The notes under the pieces are model-generated. The model did no database searches. It was not told the origin of the DNA and saw only the letters and a list, made by a program, of their open reading frames with translations. The translations under genes and the position numbers were made by a program. Shown in pieces: positions 7,750-15,556 of a stretch of DNA of 64,000 bases; within the stretch, counting starts at the first letter, position 1, and the number at the start of each line of letters is the position of its first letter. The stretch is from Butyrivibrio sp. FCS014 (GTDB lineage Bacteria; Bacillota; Clostridia; Lachnospirales; Lachnospiraceae): assembly GCF_000526935.1 (NCBI RefSeq), contig NZ_JAHA01000007.1, positions 372,001 to 436,000 on the forward strand. The letters run 5' to 3'.

Positions 7750-7824
7750 GAACGCAGCTTTTGGAAAAACCTGAAATCTGGTGGATACCCCCCGGAAGGA
7801 TGTATAATAACGTATATTGTGTGG

Positions 7825-7844
7825 CATGGACAGCTATGTCCGTG
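7825..7844. repeat. 8-bp inverted repeat between divergent genes
   Basis: CATGGACA pairs with TGTCCGTG (one G-T pair) around GCTA, between a TATAAT at 7802-7807 and the methyltransferase start. It could be an operator or a leader hairpin. Confidence 0.35.
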
Positions 7845-7866
7845 ACCCTGGTTTAATGGTGACAGC

Positions 7867-8469
7867 ATGAATAATGTAGATTATTACAACAAAAACGCGG
7901 ATGCTTTCTTTGAGGGGAGCGTCAATGCGGATATGTCGCAGCCCAGAGGGAAGTTCACAGCTCTTTTGCCTAAAGGGGCCAAAGTGCTGGATGCCGGCTG
8001 CGGCAGCGGGCGAGACAGCAAGGCATTTCTCGATGAAGGCTTTACGGTTGTGGCCTTCGACGCGTCAGAAGAGATGTGCAAAAGAGCTATGAATTACACC
8101 GGATTGGAAGTGGCAAATATGCGGTTTGAAAATGTTTCTTTTGCCCGGGAATTCGATGGGATCTGGGCCAGCGCATCCCTACTTCATGTTCCAATGGCCG
8201 AGCTTCCGGGGATCATGAAGAAGATGAACGCGGCGCTTAAGGATGGCGGAGTGATGTATGCTTCCTTTAAGTACGGCGATGGCACTGTGATGCGGGGCGA
8301 GCGGCAGTTCTCCGACTTTAATGAAAAGACCGTGGCTATGCTTTTTGAGGACGCCGGATTTGAGATCCTGTGCAATGAGGTGGGACCGGACAACAGGCCC
8401 GGCAGAGAAAATGAGATGTGGGTTGAAGTGATCGGAAGGAAGAACCAAAGCAGAACCCTAGAAGTTTAA
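7867..8469 (+). CDS. Class I SAM-dependent methyltransferase
   Basis: A 200-residue Rossmann-fold methyltransferase. Motif I, VLDAGCGSGRDS, and the acidic end of strand 2 (VVAFDASEEM) form the S-adenosylmethionine pocket. FDGIWASASLLHVP is the usual motif IV/V region of the methyltransf_11/25 families, and the C terminus has the YASFKYGDG beta-hairpin seen in TehB-like members. A weak GGTG precedes the start. It is transcribed away from the DMT transporter; a tellurite or xenobiotic methylation role is possible but not shown. The next gene begins 39 bases later. Confidence 0.85.
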   Translation: MNNVDYYNKNADAFFEGSVNADMSQPRGKFTALLPKGAKVLDAGCGSGRDSKAFLDEGFTVVAFDASEEMCKRAMNYTGLEVANMRFENVSFAREFDGIWASASLLHVPMAELPGIMKKMNAALKDGGVMYASFKYGDGTVMRGERQFSDFNEKTVAMLFEDAGFEILCNEVGPDNRPGRENEMWVEVIGRKNQSRTLEV

Positions 8470-8508
8470 GAATAAATACATATCACAAATGAAGATGGAG
8501 AAAAGAGT

Positions 8509-8850
8509 ATGAATATACAGATCTTCGGAACAAAGAAATGTAATGATACCAAAAAGGCCGAGCGATTTTTCAAGGAGCGGGGCATCAAATATCAGTTCAT
8601 TGATATGAAGGAGAAGGGCATGAGTAAGGGCGAGCTGACTTCCGTGGCAGGCGCCAACGGCGGGCTCATGAACATGGTTAATCCCGATGCCAAAGATAAA
8701 GATGCAGTGGCGCTGATCCAGTACATTGCAGATGAGGACAAGCTTGAGAAGATTCTTGAGAACCAGCAGATCATCAAGACGCCGGTTGTGAGAAACGGGA
8801 AGCAGTCCACCCTGGGCTATCAGCCTGAAGTGTGGAAGAAGTGGGAATAA
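8509..8850 (+). CDS. ArsC/Spx-family thioredoxin-fold protein
   Basis: A 113-residue protein of the arsenate reductase/Spx (YffB) family. The single redox Cys is Cys11 in FGTKKCNDTKKAERFF, followed by the family's IKYQFIDMKEKGMSKGEL and, near the end, the cis-Pro region IIKTPVVRNGKQSTLGYQPEVWKK. The second Cys of a CxxC is absent, as in ArsC/YffB rather than many Spx proteins. It may be a thiol-stress protein or a glutaredoxin-dependent reductase. A purine-rich ribosome site (GATGGAGAAAAGAG) precedes the ATG. Confidence 0.85.
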   Translation: MNIQIFGTKKCNDTKKAERFFKERGIKYQFIDMKEKGMSKGELTSVAGANGGLMNMVNPDAKDKDAVALIQYIADEDKLEKILENQQIIKTPVVRNGKQSTLGYQPEVWKKWE

Positions 8851-8931
8851 GAGATGATAAGCAGTTTGGCTGGTTTGTTGGAGAAAGGGACGAAAAGAAG
8901 TTTGTAACGAGGTTGCCGGAGGAGGAGTTCG

Positions 8932-10158
8932 ATGCCGTTTCAGATAATCAGGAATGATATTACAAAAGTAAAGGCAGATGCCATTGTAAATACCGCAAAT
9001 CCCGACGTGGCAATCGGTAATGGCGTCGATAACGCGATCTATAATGCGGCAGGCATGGACAGGCTCTTTGCGGAGAGAAAGAAGATCGGACCACTTGAGC
9101 CCGGAATGGTGGCTGCGACACCGGCGTTTGACCTTGATGCAAAGATAATTATTCACGCCATCGGAACATGGTGGGAAGGCGGAGACAAGGGCGAAGCGGA
9201 GATTTTGAGGCAGTGCTATGACAAGTCTCTTAAGCTTGCGGCCGACTACAAGTGTAAGTCCATTGCTTTTCCCCTTCTTGCTACCGGGTGCTACGGATTT
9301 CCGCAAAAGCTTGGTATGGAAATAGCCGTAGATTCTTTTACCCGGTTCCTGGAAGAAAACGAGATGGAGATCTACCTGGTGGTGTTCAACCAAAGCGCCG
9401 TGAGGATCTCCGGTGAGCTGGGAGAAGAGGTTCGAAGCCTCATCGATGATGATTATGCCGATGCGGCCATGGAGGCAGAGTACAGTTATGGCGGCTACGA
9501 CAATGCGGCTGCGGGGCCGGAGCCCCATCATCAAGCCTCGCCCTCCGGTAAATCCAGATGGATTGACAGGCTTCTGTATAGCAGGAGTTTGAAAGATGAA
9601 GATTCCAAGTATGATAAGCCCAAAGCTCCCGCACCAAAGAATGTCAGGCCAACAGCGCCGGCACCGGAGGCACCGGAGATTGCGGGCGCGGCAGCACCTG
9701 AAGCGTCGAAGCCGGCAGGCGTGCCGGAGCCGAAGGCGCAAAAGCTTGTGGGCGCGGCTGCACCTGTGGTTTACTCTTCAGCGTCCCTGGATGATGTGCT
9801 CAAGGATATTTACACCGACTCTTTTGAAAAGCACCTGCAGAAGCTCATAAACAAAAAAGGCCTCAAGAACTCAGAGGTTTACGCCGCTGCCAATATCAAC
9901 AAGCAGTATTTTTCAAAGCTCCTTAAGGGCAAGGTCAAACCCTCCAAGGAAAAGGTTCTGGCGCTGGCGGTAGGCCTTCGCCTGAACATGGACGAAGCGG
10001 TGGATTTTCTTGGGCTTGCAGGCTATGCGCTGTCACCGATTTCCCAGACGGATGCCGTTGTCAGGTATTTCATAGAACATGAGAACTACAGCGTTATGAA
10101 GATAGATATGGTGCTTTTTGACTACGGACTTGATCCGCTTTCAAAGGAAACCAAATAG
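8932..10158 (+). CDS. Macro domain fused to a helix-turn-helix domain
   Basis: A 408-residue two-domain protein. Residues 1-170 are a macro domain that binds ADP-ribose: ADAIVNTANPDV, a first glycine loop GNGVDNAIYNAAG, and the second loop LLATGCYGFPQ. An Ala/Pro/Glu-rich linker (about 190-285) follows. The C-terminal 120 residues contain an XRE-like helix-turn-helix: NSEVYAAANINKQYFSKLLKGKVKPSKEKVLALAVGL. The order suggests a DNA-binding regulator that senses ADP-ribose or a related NAD product, or removes ADP-ribose locally. GGAGGAGG precedes the ATG and a terminator follows the stop. The fusion is visible; the sensing role is inference. Confidence 0.85.
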   Translation: MPFQIIRNDITKVKADAIVNTANPDVAIGNGVDNAIYNAAGMDRLFAERKKIGPLEPGMVAATPAFDLDAKIIIHAIGTWWEGGDKGEAEILRQCYDKSLKLAADYKCKSIAFPLLATGCYGFPQKLGMEIAVDSFTRFLEENEMEIYLVVFNQSAVRISGELGEEVRSLIDDDYADAAMEAEYSYGGYDNAAAGPEPHHQASPSGKSRWIDRLLYSRSLKDEDSKYDKPKAPAPKNVRPTAPAPEAPEIAGAAAPEASKPAGVPEPKAQKLVGAAAPVVYSSASLDDVLKDIYTDSFEKHLQKLINKKGLKNSEVYAAANINKQYFSKLLKGKVKPSKEKVLALAVGLRLNMDEAVDFLGLAGYALSPISQTDAVVRYFIEHENYSVMKIDMVLFDYGLDPLSKETK

Positions 10159-10165
10159 AAATTTT

Positions 10166-10195
10166 AGGTCGCCTCCCGTGCGACCTTTTTTCTTT
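10166..10195 (+). terminator. Intrinsic terminator after the macro-HTH gene
   Basis: AGGTCGC pairs perfectly with GCGACCT around a 7-base loop, followed by TTTTTTCTTTT. Confidence 0.9.
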
Positions 10196-10289
10196 TCCCA
10201 TAAAGTATTATGACATTACAAACAAGGAAGCCTGACTGCAGCGGGCGTTGAAAAACAGTAAGCCACAGGCTTGGAAAGGCAGGAAGATT

Positions 10290-10964
10290 ATGGGAAAAGG
10301 AATAACAGAGATAGTTTACATTTTGGATAGATCGGGCTCCATGGGAGGCCTGGAGGCAGACACCATCGGCGGTTTCAACTCAATGATGGAGAAGCAGAAA
10401 AAGACAGGGGAGAAGGCCCTGGTTTCAACAGTTCTTTTTGACGACGAGTGCGAGGTGATCCACGACCGCATTCCCATCGAGAAGATCGAGAAGATGACGG
10501 ACAAGCAGTACTACGTAAGAGGCTGCACAGCGCTTCTGGACGCTGTTGGCGGCGCGATCCACCACATCGGCAACGTCCACAAGTACGCAAGGGAGGAGGA
10601 TCGCCCGGAGAAGACCATTTTCGTCATAACCACGGACGGAATGGAGAACGCCAGCAGCAGGTACTCCCGTGAGAAGGTTCAGAAGATGGTTAAGAAGCAG
10701 CAAAAGAAATATGGCTGGGAGTTCATCTTTATCGGAGCCAACATAGATGCTTACGCTGAGGCGCAGAAGTTCGGCATCCGGAGGGACAGAGCGGTGAATT
10801 ATGTCAGTGACGGTGTGGGGACCGGCATTTTGTACGAAGGAGTTTCAAAGGCTGTATGCTCCGTTATGATGGCACGCACCTCACGTGACCTCGAGGAGGA
10901 ACTGGATGGCTGCGGCTGGGCAGAGGATATCAACAGGGATTACAAGGCACGCGGGAAGAGATGA
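10290..10964 (+). CDS. von Willebrand factor A domain protein
   Basis: A single vWA domain of 224 residues. The metal-ion site is intact: Asp13-x-Ser-x-Ser17 (ILDRSGSMGG), a central Thr in GCTALLDAVGG, and Asp in ITTDGMENAS. There is no signal peptide or membrane segment, so it is a cytosolic scaffold, resembling vWA proteins that partner chaperone-like ATPases or ter-type stress systems. I start at the ATG at 10290, which has GGCAGGAAG upstream; the earlier in-frame codon at 10248 does not. It has its own unit between two hairpins. Partner is unknown. Confidence 0.85.
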   Translation: MGKGITEIVYILDRSGSMGGLEADTIGGFNSMMEKQKKTGEKALVSTVLFDDECEVIHDRIPIEKIEKMTDKQYYVRGCTALLDAVGGAIHHIGNVHKYAREEDRPEKTIFVITTDGMENASSRYSREKVQKMVKKQQKKYGWEFIFIGANIDAYAEAQKFGIRRDRAVNYVSDGVGTGILYEGVSKAVCSVMMARTSRDLEEELDGCGWAEDINRDYKARGKR

Positions 10965-11039
10965 TGAAGTGTGGCAGATCACGGCAGGTATCGAGAACCG
11001 AAAAGATACAGTGACATAGACAAAGAAATTTCCGTGGCA

Positions 11040-11088
11040 GGCTTCGGCGCGATGTTATGTGGCGCCGGAGCCTGTTTGCGCTTATAAT
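11040..11088 (+). promoter_or_regulatory. GC-rich hairpin followed by a -10 element
   Basis: GGCTTCGGCGC pairs with GCGCCGGAGCC (one G-T pair; 11040-11072) and is followed by TGTTTG, a weak terminator for the vWA gene. TATAAT at 11083-11088 is a likely -10 for the deacylase operon. Confidence 0.5.
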
Positions 11089-11133
11089 AGAGGGCATGAC
11101 AGATATGGACAAGTATCGGGAGGAGAAACACCA

Positions 11134-11679
11134 ATGGAACTTTTGAACGGAAGGCCGGAAAACGTTGAAGGACGACTTGATCGTGAGATCAGGACTTATG
11201 ATTTTCTTGATAAGCTTGGCATTGAATACCAGCGTGTTGACCATGAGCCTGCCATGACCATGGAAGCCTGCGAAGCCATCGATGTGGCTCTGGGAACTTT
11301 GATGTGCAAAAACCTGTTTTTGTGTAACAGGCAGAAAACCGCTTTTTACCTGCTTCTTATGCCCGGGGATAAGAAATTCAAAACCAAGGAGCTTTCCAAT
11401 CAGATCAATTCAGCCAGACTCTCTTTTGCGGAAGCGGAGGACATGCTTAAGTATCTCGACATCGAGCCCGGCGCGGTGAGCGTCATGGGGCTGATGAACG
11501 ATAAGGACCACGGCGTAAGGCTCCTCGTTGACGAAGACGTCAAGGCCGGAGAGTTCATCGGATGTCACCCCTGTGTAAACACCTCGAGCCTTAAGCTGAA
11601 GACTTCGGACATTTTTGAGAAATTCCTTCCGGCCGTTGGGCACGAAGCTGAGATTGTTCATCTTGTAGGAGAAGACTGA
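11134..11679 (+). CDS. YbaK/PrdX-type aminoacyl-tRNA deacylase
   Basis: A 181-residue protein of the YbaK/ProX editing family, which hydrolyses mischarged tRNA such as Ala-tRNA(Pro). Visible features are the conserved Lys in LMCKNLFLCNRQK, the strand YLLLMPGDKKFKTKEL, the GAVSVMGLMND stretch and the GCHPCVNTSSLKLKTSD C-terminal motif typical of the PrdX/ProXp-ala branch. I choose the ATG at 11134 because GGGAGGAG lies 8 bases upstream; the frame is open earlier but without a ribosome site. Its stop overlaps the next gene's ATG by one base (TGATG), indicating translational coupling. Confidence 0.85.
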   Translation: MELLNGRPENVEGRLDREIRTYDFLDKLGIEYQRVDHEPAMTMEACEAIDVALGTLMCKNLFLCNRQKTAFYLLLMPGDKKFKTKELSNQINSARLSFAEAEDMLKYLDIEPGAVSVMGLMNDKDHGVRLLVDEDVKAGEFIGCHPCVNTSSLKLKTSDIFEKFLPAVGHEAEIVHLVGED

Positions 11680-12398
11680 TGGGTAATGAAAACGGAACCT
11701 GGATCATGTACGGCGTAGACTGGAACGACCCTGAATGTCTGCACAGCGTCCGGGATGCGATCAACTACATAAACGAGGTGGGCTTTCTGCCTCTTTTCAA
11801 AAATGATATCCCGGGATTCTCCCTTGAGGAGCGTACAGTGCCGGGCTATTGGTGGTGCGGCGACCCGGAGGTGGATCCCTGGGAGTGGCGCGAGGTGATA
11901 GCAAGAAGCGGCAAGGTTGCCTACGGGAAGTTCTTCGAGAAGAAGGCGGGATTTATCTCTAAAGAATGGCTGCCTTATTTTGCCAACTACAGGCGGGACG
12001 GCTATGACTTTGATGCCCTGTGGGACGACGAGAAAGCCTCAAGGCGCCAGAAGAAGATAATGGATCTTTTTGATACCGACAGCGAGATATACTCCAATGA
12101 GATCAAGGCCCGGGCCGGCTTTGGTAAGGGCGGCGAGAAGGGCTTTGAGGGCACCCTCTCGGATCTTCAGATGAAGACATATCTCTGCGTTCGTGAGTTC
12201 CGCCAGAGAAAGAACAAAAAAGGCCAGTACTACGGCTGGCCCATCGCGATCTACTGTAAGCCCGAGTCCATCTGGGGCTACGAACACGTGACTAGCCGGT
12301 ATAGCGAAAGCCCTGCCCAATCCCGTGAAGCAATCATCCGGCATATGATGGATCTTTACCCTATTGCAGGGGAGAAGGCCATAAAGAAACTGGTGTGA
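11679..12398 (+). CDS. Conserved hypothetical protein (AlkZ-related type)
   Basis: A 239-residue soluble protein with many Trp and Tyr: YGVDWNDPE, PGYWWCGDPEVDPWEWREVIARSGKVAYGKFFEKKAGFI, then YFANYRRDGYDFDALWDDE, a basic RRQKK and a GWPIAIYCKPESIWGYE segment. I recall related Clostridial proteins being labelled AlkZ-related, which would mean a winged-helix DNA glycosylase-like fold; the WREVIARSGKVAYGKF segment would suit that, but I cannot confirm it. It overlaps the YbaK-like gene by one base, so both are made from one message. The gene ends without a clear terminator. Confidence 0.65.
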   Translation: MGNENGTWIMYGVDWNDPECLHSVRDAINYINEVGFLPLFKNDIPGFSLEERTVPGYWWCGDPEVDPWEWREVIARSGKVAYGKFFEKKAGFISKEWLPYFANYRRDGYDFDALWDDEKASRRQKKIMDLFDTDSEIYSNEIKARAGFGKGGEKGFEGTLSDLQMKTYLCVREFRQRKNKKGQYYGWPIAIYCKPESIWGYEHVTSRYSESPAQSREAIIRHMMDLYPIAGEKAIKKLV

Positions 12399-12486
12399 GG
12401 AAGCCGCCGTGGATCTGCATCCGGGCAGACCTGCCGTGGCCCGCTAAGCCTATGATATATAGCAGTTAAGAAAGGTGATCTCGAAA

Positions 12487-13035
12487 ATGGAATATCTTGA
12501 TATAGTCGACGAAAACGGGAACCCCACAGGGGAGACCGTAGAGCGGAAGTTCGCCCACAGAAACGGAGTGTGGCACAGGACTTCCCACGTATGGATCCTC
12601 AGAAAAAGAGCCGGTGGCCCGGAGGTACTTCTGCAGAAACGGGCAGACACCAAGTCTTTTCCCGGATGTTACGACATATCCAGCGCCGGACATATCACTG
12701 CAGGACAGGAGTTTCTGGGTTCTGCGGTTAGGGAACTCAAGGAGGAGCTGGGAATTACCGCCTCCAAAGAAGACCTTATTTACTGCGGGGACAGAAAGAT
12801 CATCTGGGATGATGTGTTTTTTGGCGAGGAGTACCATGACAGGCAGTTCACCAAGGTGTTCCTTTTGTGGGCCGATGTTGAGGAAAAAGACCTTGTGCTT
12901 CAGGAGGAAGAGGTGAGCGCGGTTCGCTGGATGAATCTGGACGAATGCATCGAGGGAGTCAGGGCCAATGCCTTCAAGCACTGCATTCATCCGGAAGAGC
13001 TGGAGATGGTGAAGGCCCGGGCGACAGAAAAGTGA
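12487..13035 (+). CDS. Nudix hydrolase, isopentenyl-diphosphate isomerase-like
   Basis: A 182-residue Nudix protein. The Nudix box reads GHITAGQEFLGSAVRELKEELGI, with the catalytic REL..EE core intact. The N-terminal YLDIVDENGNPTGETVERKFAH, followed by WHRTSHVWILR, is characteristic of the YfcD/IDI-like subgroup rather than MutT. Members hydrolyse nucleoside diphosphate derivatives such as sugars or CoA esters; true isomerase activity would need the family's Cys and His metal ligands, which I cannot assign. Start at 12487 has AGGTGA 8 bases upstream; the in-frame GTG at 12475 is inside that site. Confidence 0.85.
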   Translation: MEYLDIVDENGNPTGETVERKFAHRNGVWHRTSHVWILRKRAGGPEVLLQKRADTKSFPGCYDISSAGHITAGQEFLGSAVRELKEELGITASKEDLIYCGDRKIIWDDVFFGEEYHDRQFTKVFLLWADVEEKDLVLQEEEVSAVRWMNLDECIEGVRANAFKHCIHPEELEMVKARATEK

Positions 13036-13132
13036 GCAAGTTAGTAGTCCAACCGAAAAGTGAGTAATGCAGCCGCGCAGGCGCAGGCCATGCGGCGCTA
13101 AAGCGTATCTATAGAAAAAGGAGGAAGTATTC

Positions 13133-13477
13133 ATGCCATTTATTTCAACCAAGACTAACGTAACTGTATCAAAAGAGAAGGAGACCCAGCTCAAGAAGCG
13201 CCTGGGACAGGCCATTTCCATACTGCCGGGTAAGAGCGAGAACTGGCTGATGCTGGCCATTGAGGGGGATGTGCCTATGTACTTCAGAGGCGATAATTCT
13301 GAGCCCATAGCCTACATCGATGTCAAAGTATACGGCGGCGCATCCTCTGATGCCTGCGGCAAAATGACTCAGGAGCTGACTGCAATCTACGGAGATATTC
13401 TCGGAATTGCACCGGATCACCTTTATGTCAGCTATTTCGGAACAGGCGATTGGGGTTGGAACGGAAACAATTTCTGA
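13133..13477 (+). CDS. MIF/phenylpyruvate tautomerase-like protein
   Basis: A 114-residue member of the macrophage migration inhibitory factor family. The catalytic N-terminal Pro is present (Met-Pro-Phe), to be exposed after Met removal. The middle contains WLMLAIEGDVPMYFRGD, and the C terminus YVSYFGTGDWGWNGNNF matches the family's trimer-contact end. These proteins tautomerise phenylpyruvate-type enols as trimers; bacterial roles are poorly known. AAAAGGAGGAAG lies upstream at ideal spacing, and a terminator follows at once, so it is a one-gene unit. Confidence 0.9.
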   Translation: MPFISTKTNVTVSKEKETQLKKRLGQAISILPGKSENWLMLAIEGDVPMYFRGDNSEPIAYIDVKVYGGASSDACGKMTQELTAIYGDILGIAPDHLYVSYFGTGDWGWNGNNF

Positions 13478-13491
13478 TGGCGGATTTTATT

Positions 13492-13521
13492 GGGCGATCG
13501 CTTCGGCGGGCGCCCTTTTTT
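13492..13521 (+). terminator. Intrinsic terminator
   Basis: GGGCG pairs with CGCCC around a GC-rich loop that can pair further, followed by TTTTTT. Confidence 0.75.
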
Positions 13522-13645
13522 AATTCGCGAAAAAAGTGAATTATGTCGCCAAAGTCGCGGCATCCGCGATGTATCTTTTGACCTGCTCCGGGCTATACTT
13601 TAATCAGGATCAAGCATTACCGATTGTTTCGAAGGGAGGTTGCAC

Positions 13646-13846
13646 ATGAGAGATAGTAAGCTTTTTAAATGGCTGATTCTCGCAGTTCTTGTTATCTACG
13701 TGGTTTCACCGGCAGATCTTTTACCCGGACCTGTTGACGACGTGATAGCAATTCTCTTGTACCTGGCGGCGAACAGAAATGACTTCAGGATAAACAAAAA
13801 AGACGATGACATTGAAGTGATAGATGTCGACGGGAGAGAGATTTAA
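13646..13846 (+). CDS. DUF1232 (YkvA-like) small membrane protein
   Basis: A 66-residue protein with one hydrophobic segment leading straight into the DUF1232 signature YVVSPADLLPGPVDDVIAILLYL, then a charged C-terminal tail. The PADLLPG.PVDD motif is almost invariant in this family. Its function is unknown. ATG at 13646 is preceded by AAGGGAGGT six bases upstream; an in-frame TTG at 13640 is too close to that site. It is a one-gene unit with its own terminator. Confidence 0.85.
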   Translation: MRDSKLFKWLILAVLVIYVVSPADLLPGPVDDVIAILLYLAANRNDFRINKKDDDIEVIDVDGREI

Positions 13847-13866
13847 CATAGGGGAATCATTTGGGA

Positions 13867-13898
13867 AGCTCCCATCCGCATATAGGATGGGGGCTTTT
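13867..13898 (+). terminator. Intrinsic terminator
   Basis: AGCTCCCATCC pairs with GGATGGGGGCT (one G-T pair) around a 7-base loop, followed by a T/C-rich run. Confidence 0.8.
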
Positions 13899-14112
13899 CC
13901 CTTCTCTTTTGTGGCCGGACTGATTTTGAGAATGAGGACTATAATTTGGACAGCAATTTTGGTAAGATATGTGACATTGATAAGCGCAAAACGGATAGGC
14001 GCCAAAGCGGAAAAATAAGAATTTTTTATTCACTAAAACCAAAATGTATTCTCATGGGTATATATAATAGAATACTTATCAACCTAACACTTTCGAAACT
14101 ACAGGAGGCTAT

Positions 14113-14763
14113 ATGAAGTACGCTGTCATAGATCTTGAGATGTGTAAAGTACCTAAGGGATACAACAAGTCCATATATAAATACCGCCAAGAGACCATAC
14201 AGATCGGTGCGGTTCTTCTGGACGAGGACTACCGGATCATCGATGAATTTAATACTTATGTAAGACCTGAATACGGTTCCATAGACTGGTATATCGAGAA
14301 TATGACCGGTATATCCCAGGGCGACGTGATGACAGCTCCCAGCTTTGAAAAAGCTATACTGGATTTTCTGGAGTGGCTTCCCTGCGATGATGTCAGATGT
14401 GTATCCTGGAGCACATCAGATCCCATGCAGATCCTTCACGAAGTGACAGCCAAGGGTATCAAGGATGAGCGCATTGAGATCGTCATCGCAAACTGGATCG
14501 ACTGCCAGAAGACTTTTGGCCGTAAGATGAAACGTGAGCATTGCTACAAACTTGAAGAGGCCCTTATTGCTTCTGATATTATTCCCGAAGGCAGAGCCCA
14601 TGACGGGTTTTCAGATGCCTACAATACGGCGCTCCTTTTTGCCAAGCTTGAACAGGATCCCGACTACGAGCTCAACGAGTTTTACAGAACAGCAAGAGAA
14701 GAAGAGACACAGCACCTTAGTTTCTGCATGGGAGACCTGTTCGCAAATCTGGTACTCAGCTAA
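14113..14763 (+). CDS. DEDDh-family 3'-5' exonuclease
   Basis: A 216-residue DnaQ-like exonuclease. Motif I is VIDLEM with metal ligands Asp7 and Glu9; motif II lies in the DEFNTYVRPEY region and following helix; motif III is the H-x4-D of AHDGFSDAYNTALLF, which makes it DEDDh. Such enzymes trim 3' ends of DNA or RNA, as in DNA polymerase III epsilon, RNase T or ExoI-like factors. It is not fused to a polymerase here. An AGGAGG-like site precedes the ATG, with TATAAT near 14064. The phosphatase gene begins 35 bases later, probably in the same unit. Confidence 0.85.
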   Translation: MKYAVIDLEMCKVPKGYNKSIYKYRQETIQIGAVLLDEDYRIIDEFNTYVRPEYGSIDWYIENMTGISQGDVMTAPSFEKAILDFLEWLPCDDVRCVSWSTSDPMQILHEVTAKGIKDERIEIVIANWIDCQKTFGRKMKREHCYKLEEALIASDIIPEGRAHDGFSDAYNTALLFAKLEQDPDYELNEFYRTAREEETQHLSFCMGDLFANLVLS

Positions 14764-14797
14764 GGAGCACAGGATTCCGATAACAGGAGGGAGTCAT

Positions 14798-15514
14798 ATG
14801 AGTAAAGTGCTTGTAATACCTGATGTTCATCTCAAACCGTGGATGTTCAGCCAGGCTATTGATATAATGGAGACAACAGACTGCGAAAGAGCAGTTTTTA
14901 TAGGAGATCTGGTGGACGATTGGGGATGCCAATTCAACGTGGATCTGTATGGTGAGACCCTGGAAGCAGCTATCTCTTTTGCCAAAAGATATCCCGATTC
15001 CCTCTGGTGCTATGGCAACCACGATCTTTCCTACATCTGGAGCCAGTATGATCACCCGGGATTTTCCCTTGCAGCCGCGGATCTTGTGTGCGACAAATTC
15101 GAGGAACTGCGGGATGCTTTGGAAGCCCCTGAGAATCTTGCCATAATCCACCGGGTGGACAACACACTTTTTTCCCATGCAGGTCTTACCAGAGAATATG
15201 CCGAAGCCTGGTATTTCAATATGATGGATGATCCGGACTGCATGATCGATATGATAAATGAGTGTGACTACGACAAATTGTGGGAGAACAATTCGCCTAT
15301 CTGGGTTCGGCCGCAGTACGGCAATCTGGCTATGGGCATGTTCCCGGAGGATCTTTTTCAGGTCGTGGGGCACACCCCTGTTGACAAGGTTCTGGTTCAG
15401 GATAACATGATCACTGTGGATACGTTTTCCACCACCAGAAGCGGAGTATCAATAGGTAATCAAGAGTTTTGCCGAATAGATACAGTGCAGAAGACCTGGG
15501 AATATATAGACTGA
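14798..15514 (+). CDS. Calcineurin-like metallophosphatase (PPP type)
   Basis: A 238-residue phosphoesterase. The metal-binding motifs appear in order: IPDVH (D-x-H), FIGDLVDD (GD-x-x-D), YGNHD (GNHD), FSHAGLT and VVGHTPV, with the terminal His. The small size and the SHAG/GHTP spacing resemble bacterial PPP-family Ser/Thr phosphatases or diadenosine tetraphosphatases. A cytosolic location is likely, since no signal is present. AACAGGAGGGAG precedes the ATG at 14798; the frame is open further upstream but overlaps the exonuclease gene. The stop is 42 bases before the secreted nuclease gene. Confidence 0.85.
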   Translation: MSKVLVIPDVHLKPWMFSQAIDIMETTDCERAVFIGDLVDDWGCQFNVDLYGETLEAAISFAKRYPDSLWCYGNHDLSYIWSQYDHPGFSLAAADLVCDKFEELRDALEAPENLAIIHRVDNTLFSHAGLTREYAEAWYFNMMDDPDCMIDMINECDYDKLWENNSPIWVRPQYGNLAMGMFPEDLFQVVGHTPVDKVLVQDNMITVDTFSTTRSGVSIGNQEFCRIDTVQKTWEYID

Positions 15515-15556
15515 GAAGTGTTTGCGGCTGTTCAGGCCCTCGCGGAGGACGAAATC

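Noticed and set aside
8458..9741. Minus-strand ORF of 427 codons over the ArsC-like and macro-HTH genes
   Set aside because: It is opposite two well-supported genes and its translation has no domain-like pattern.
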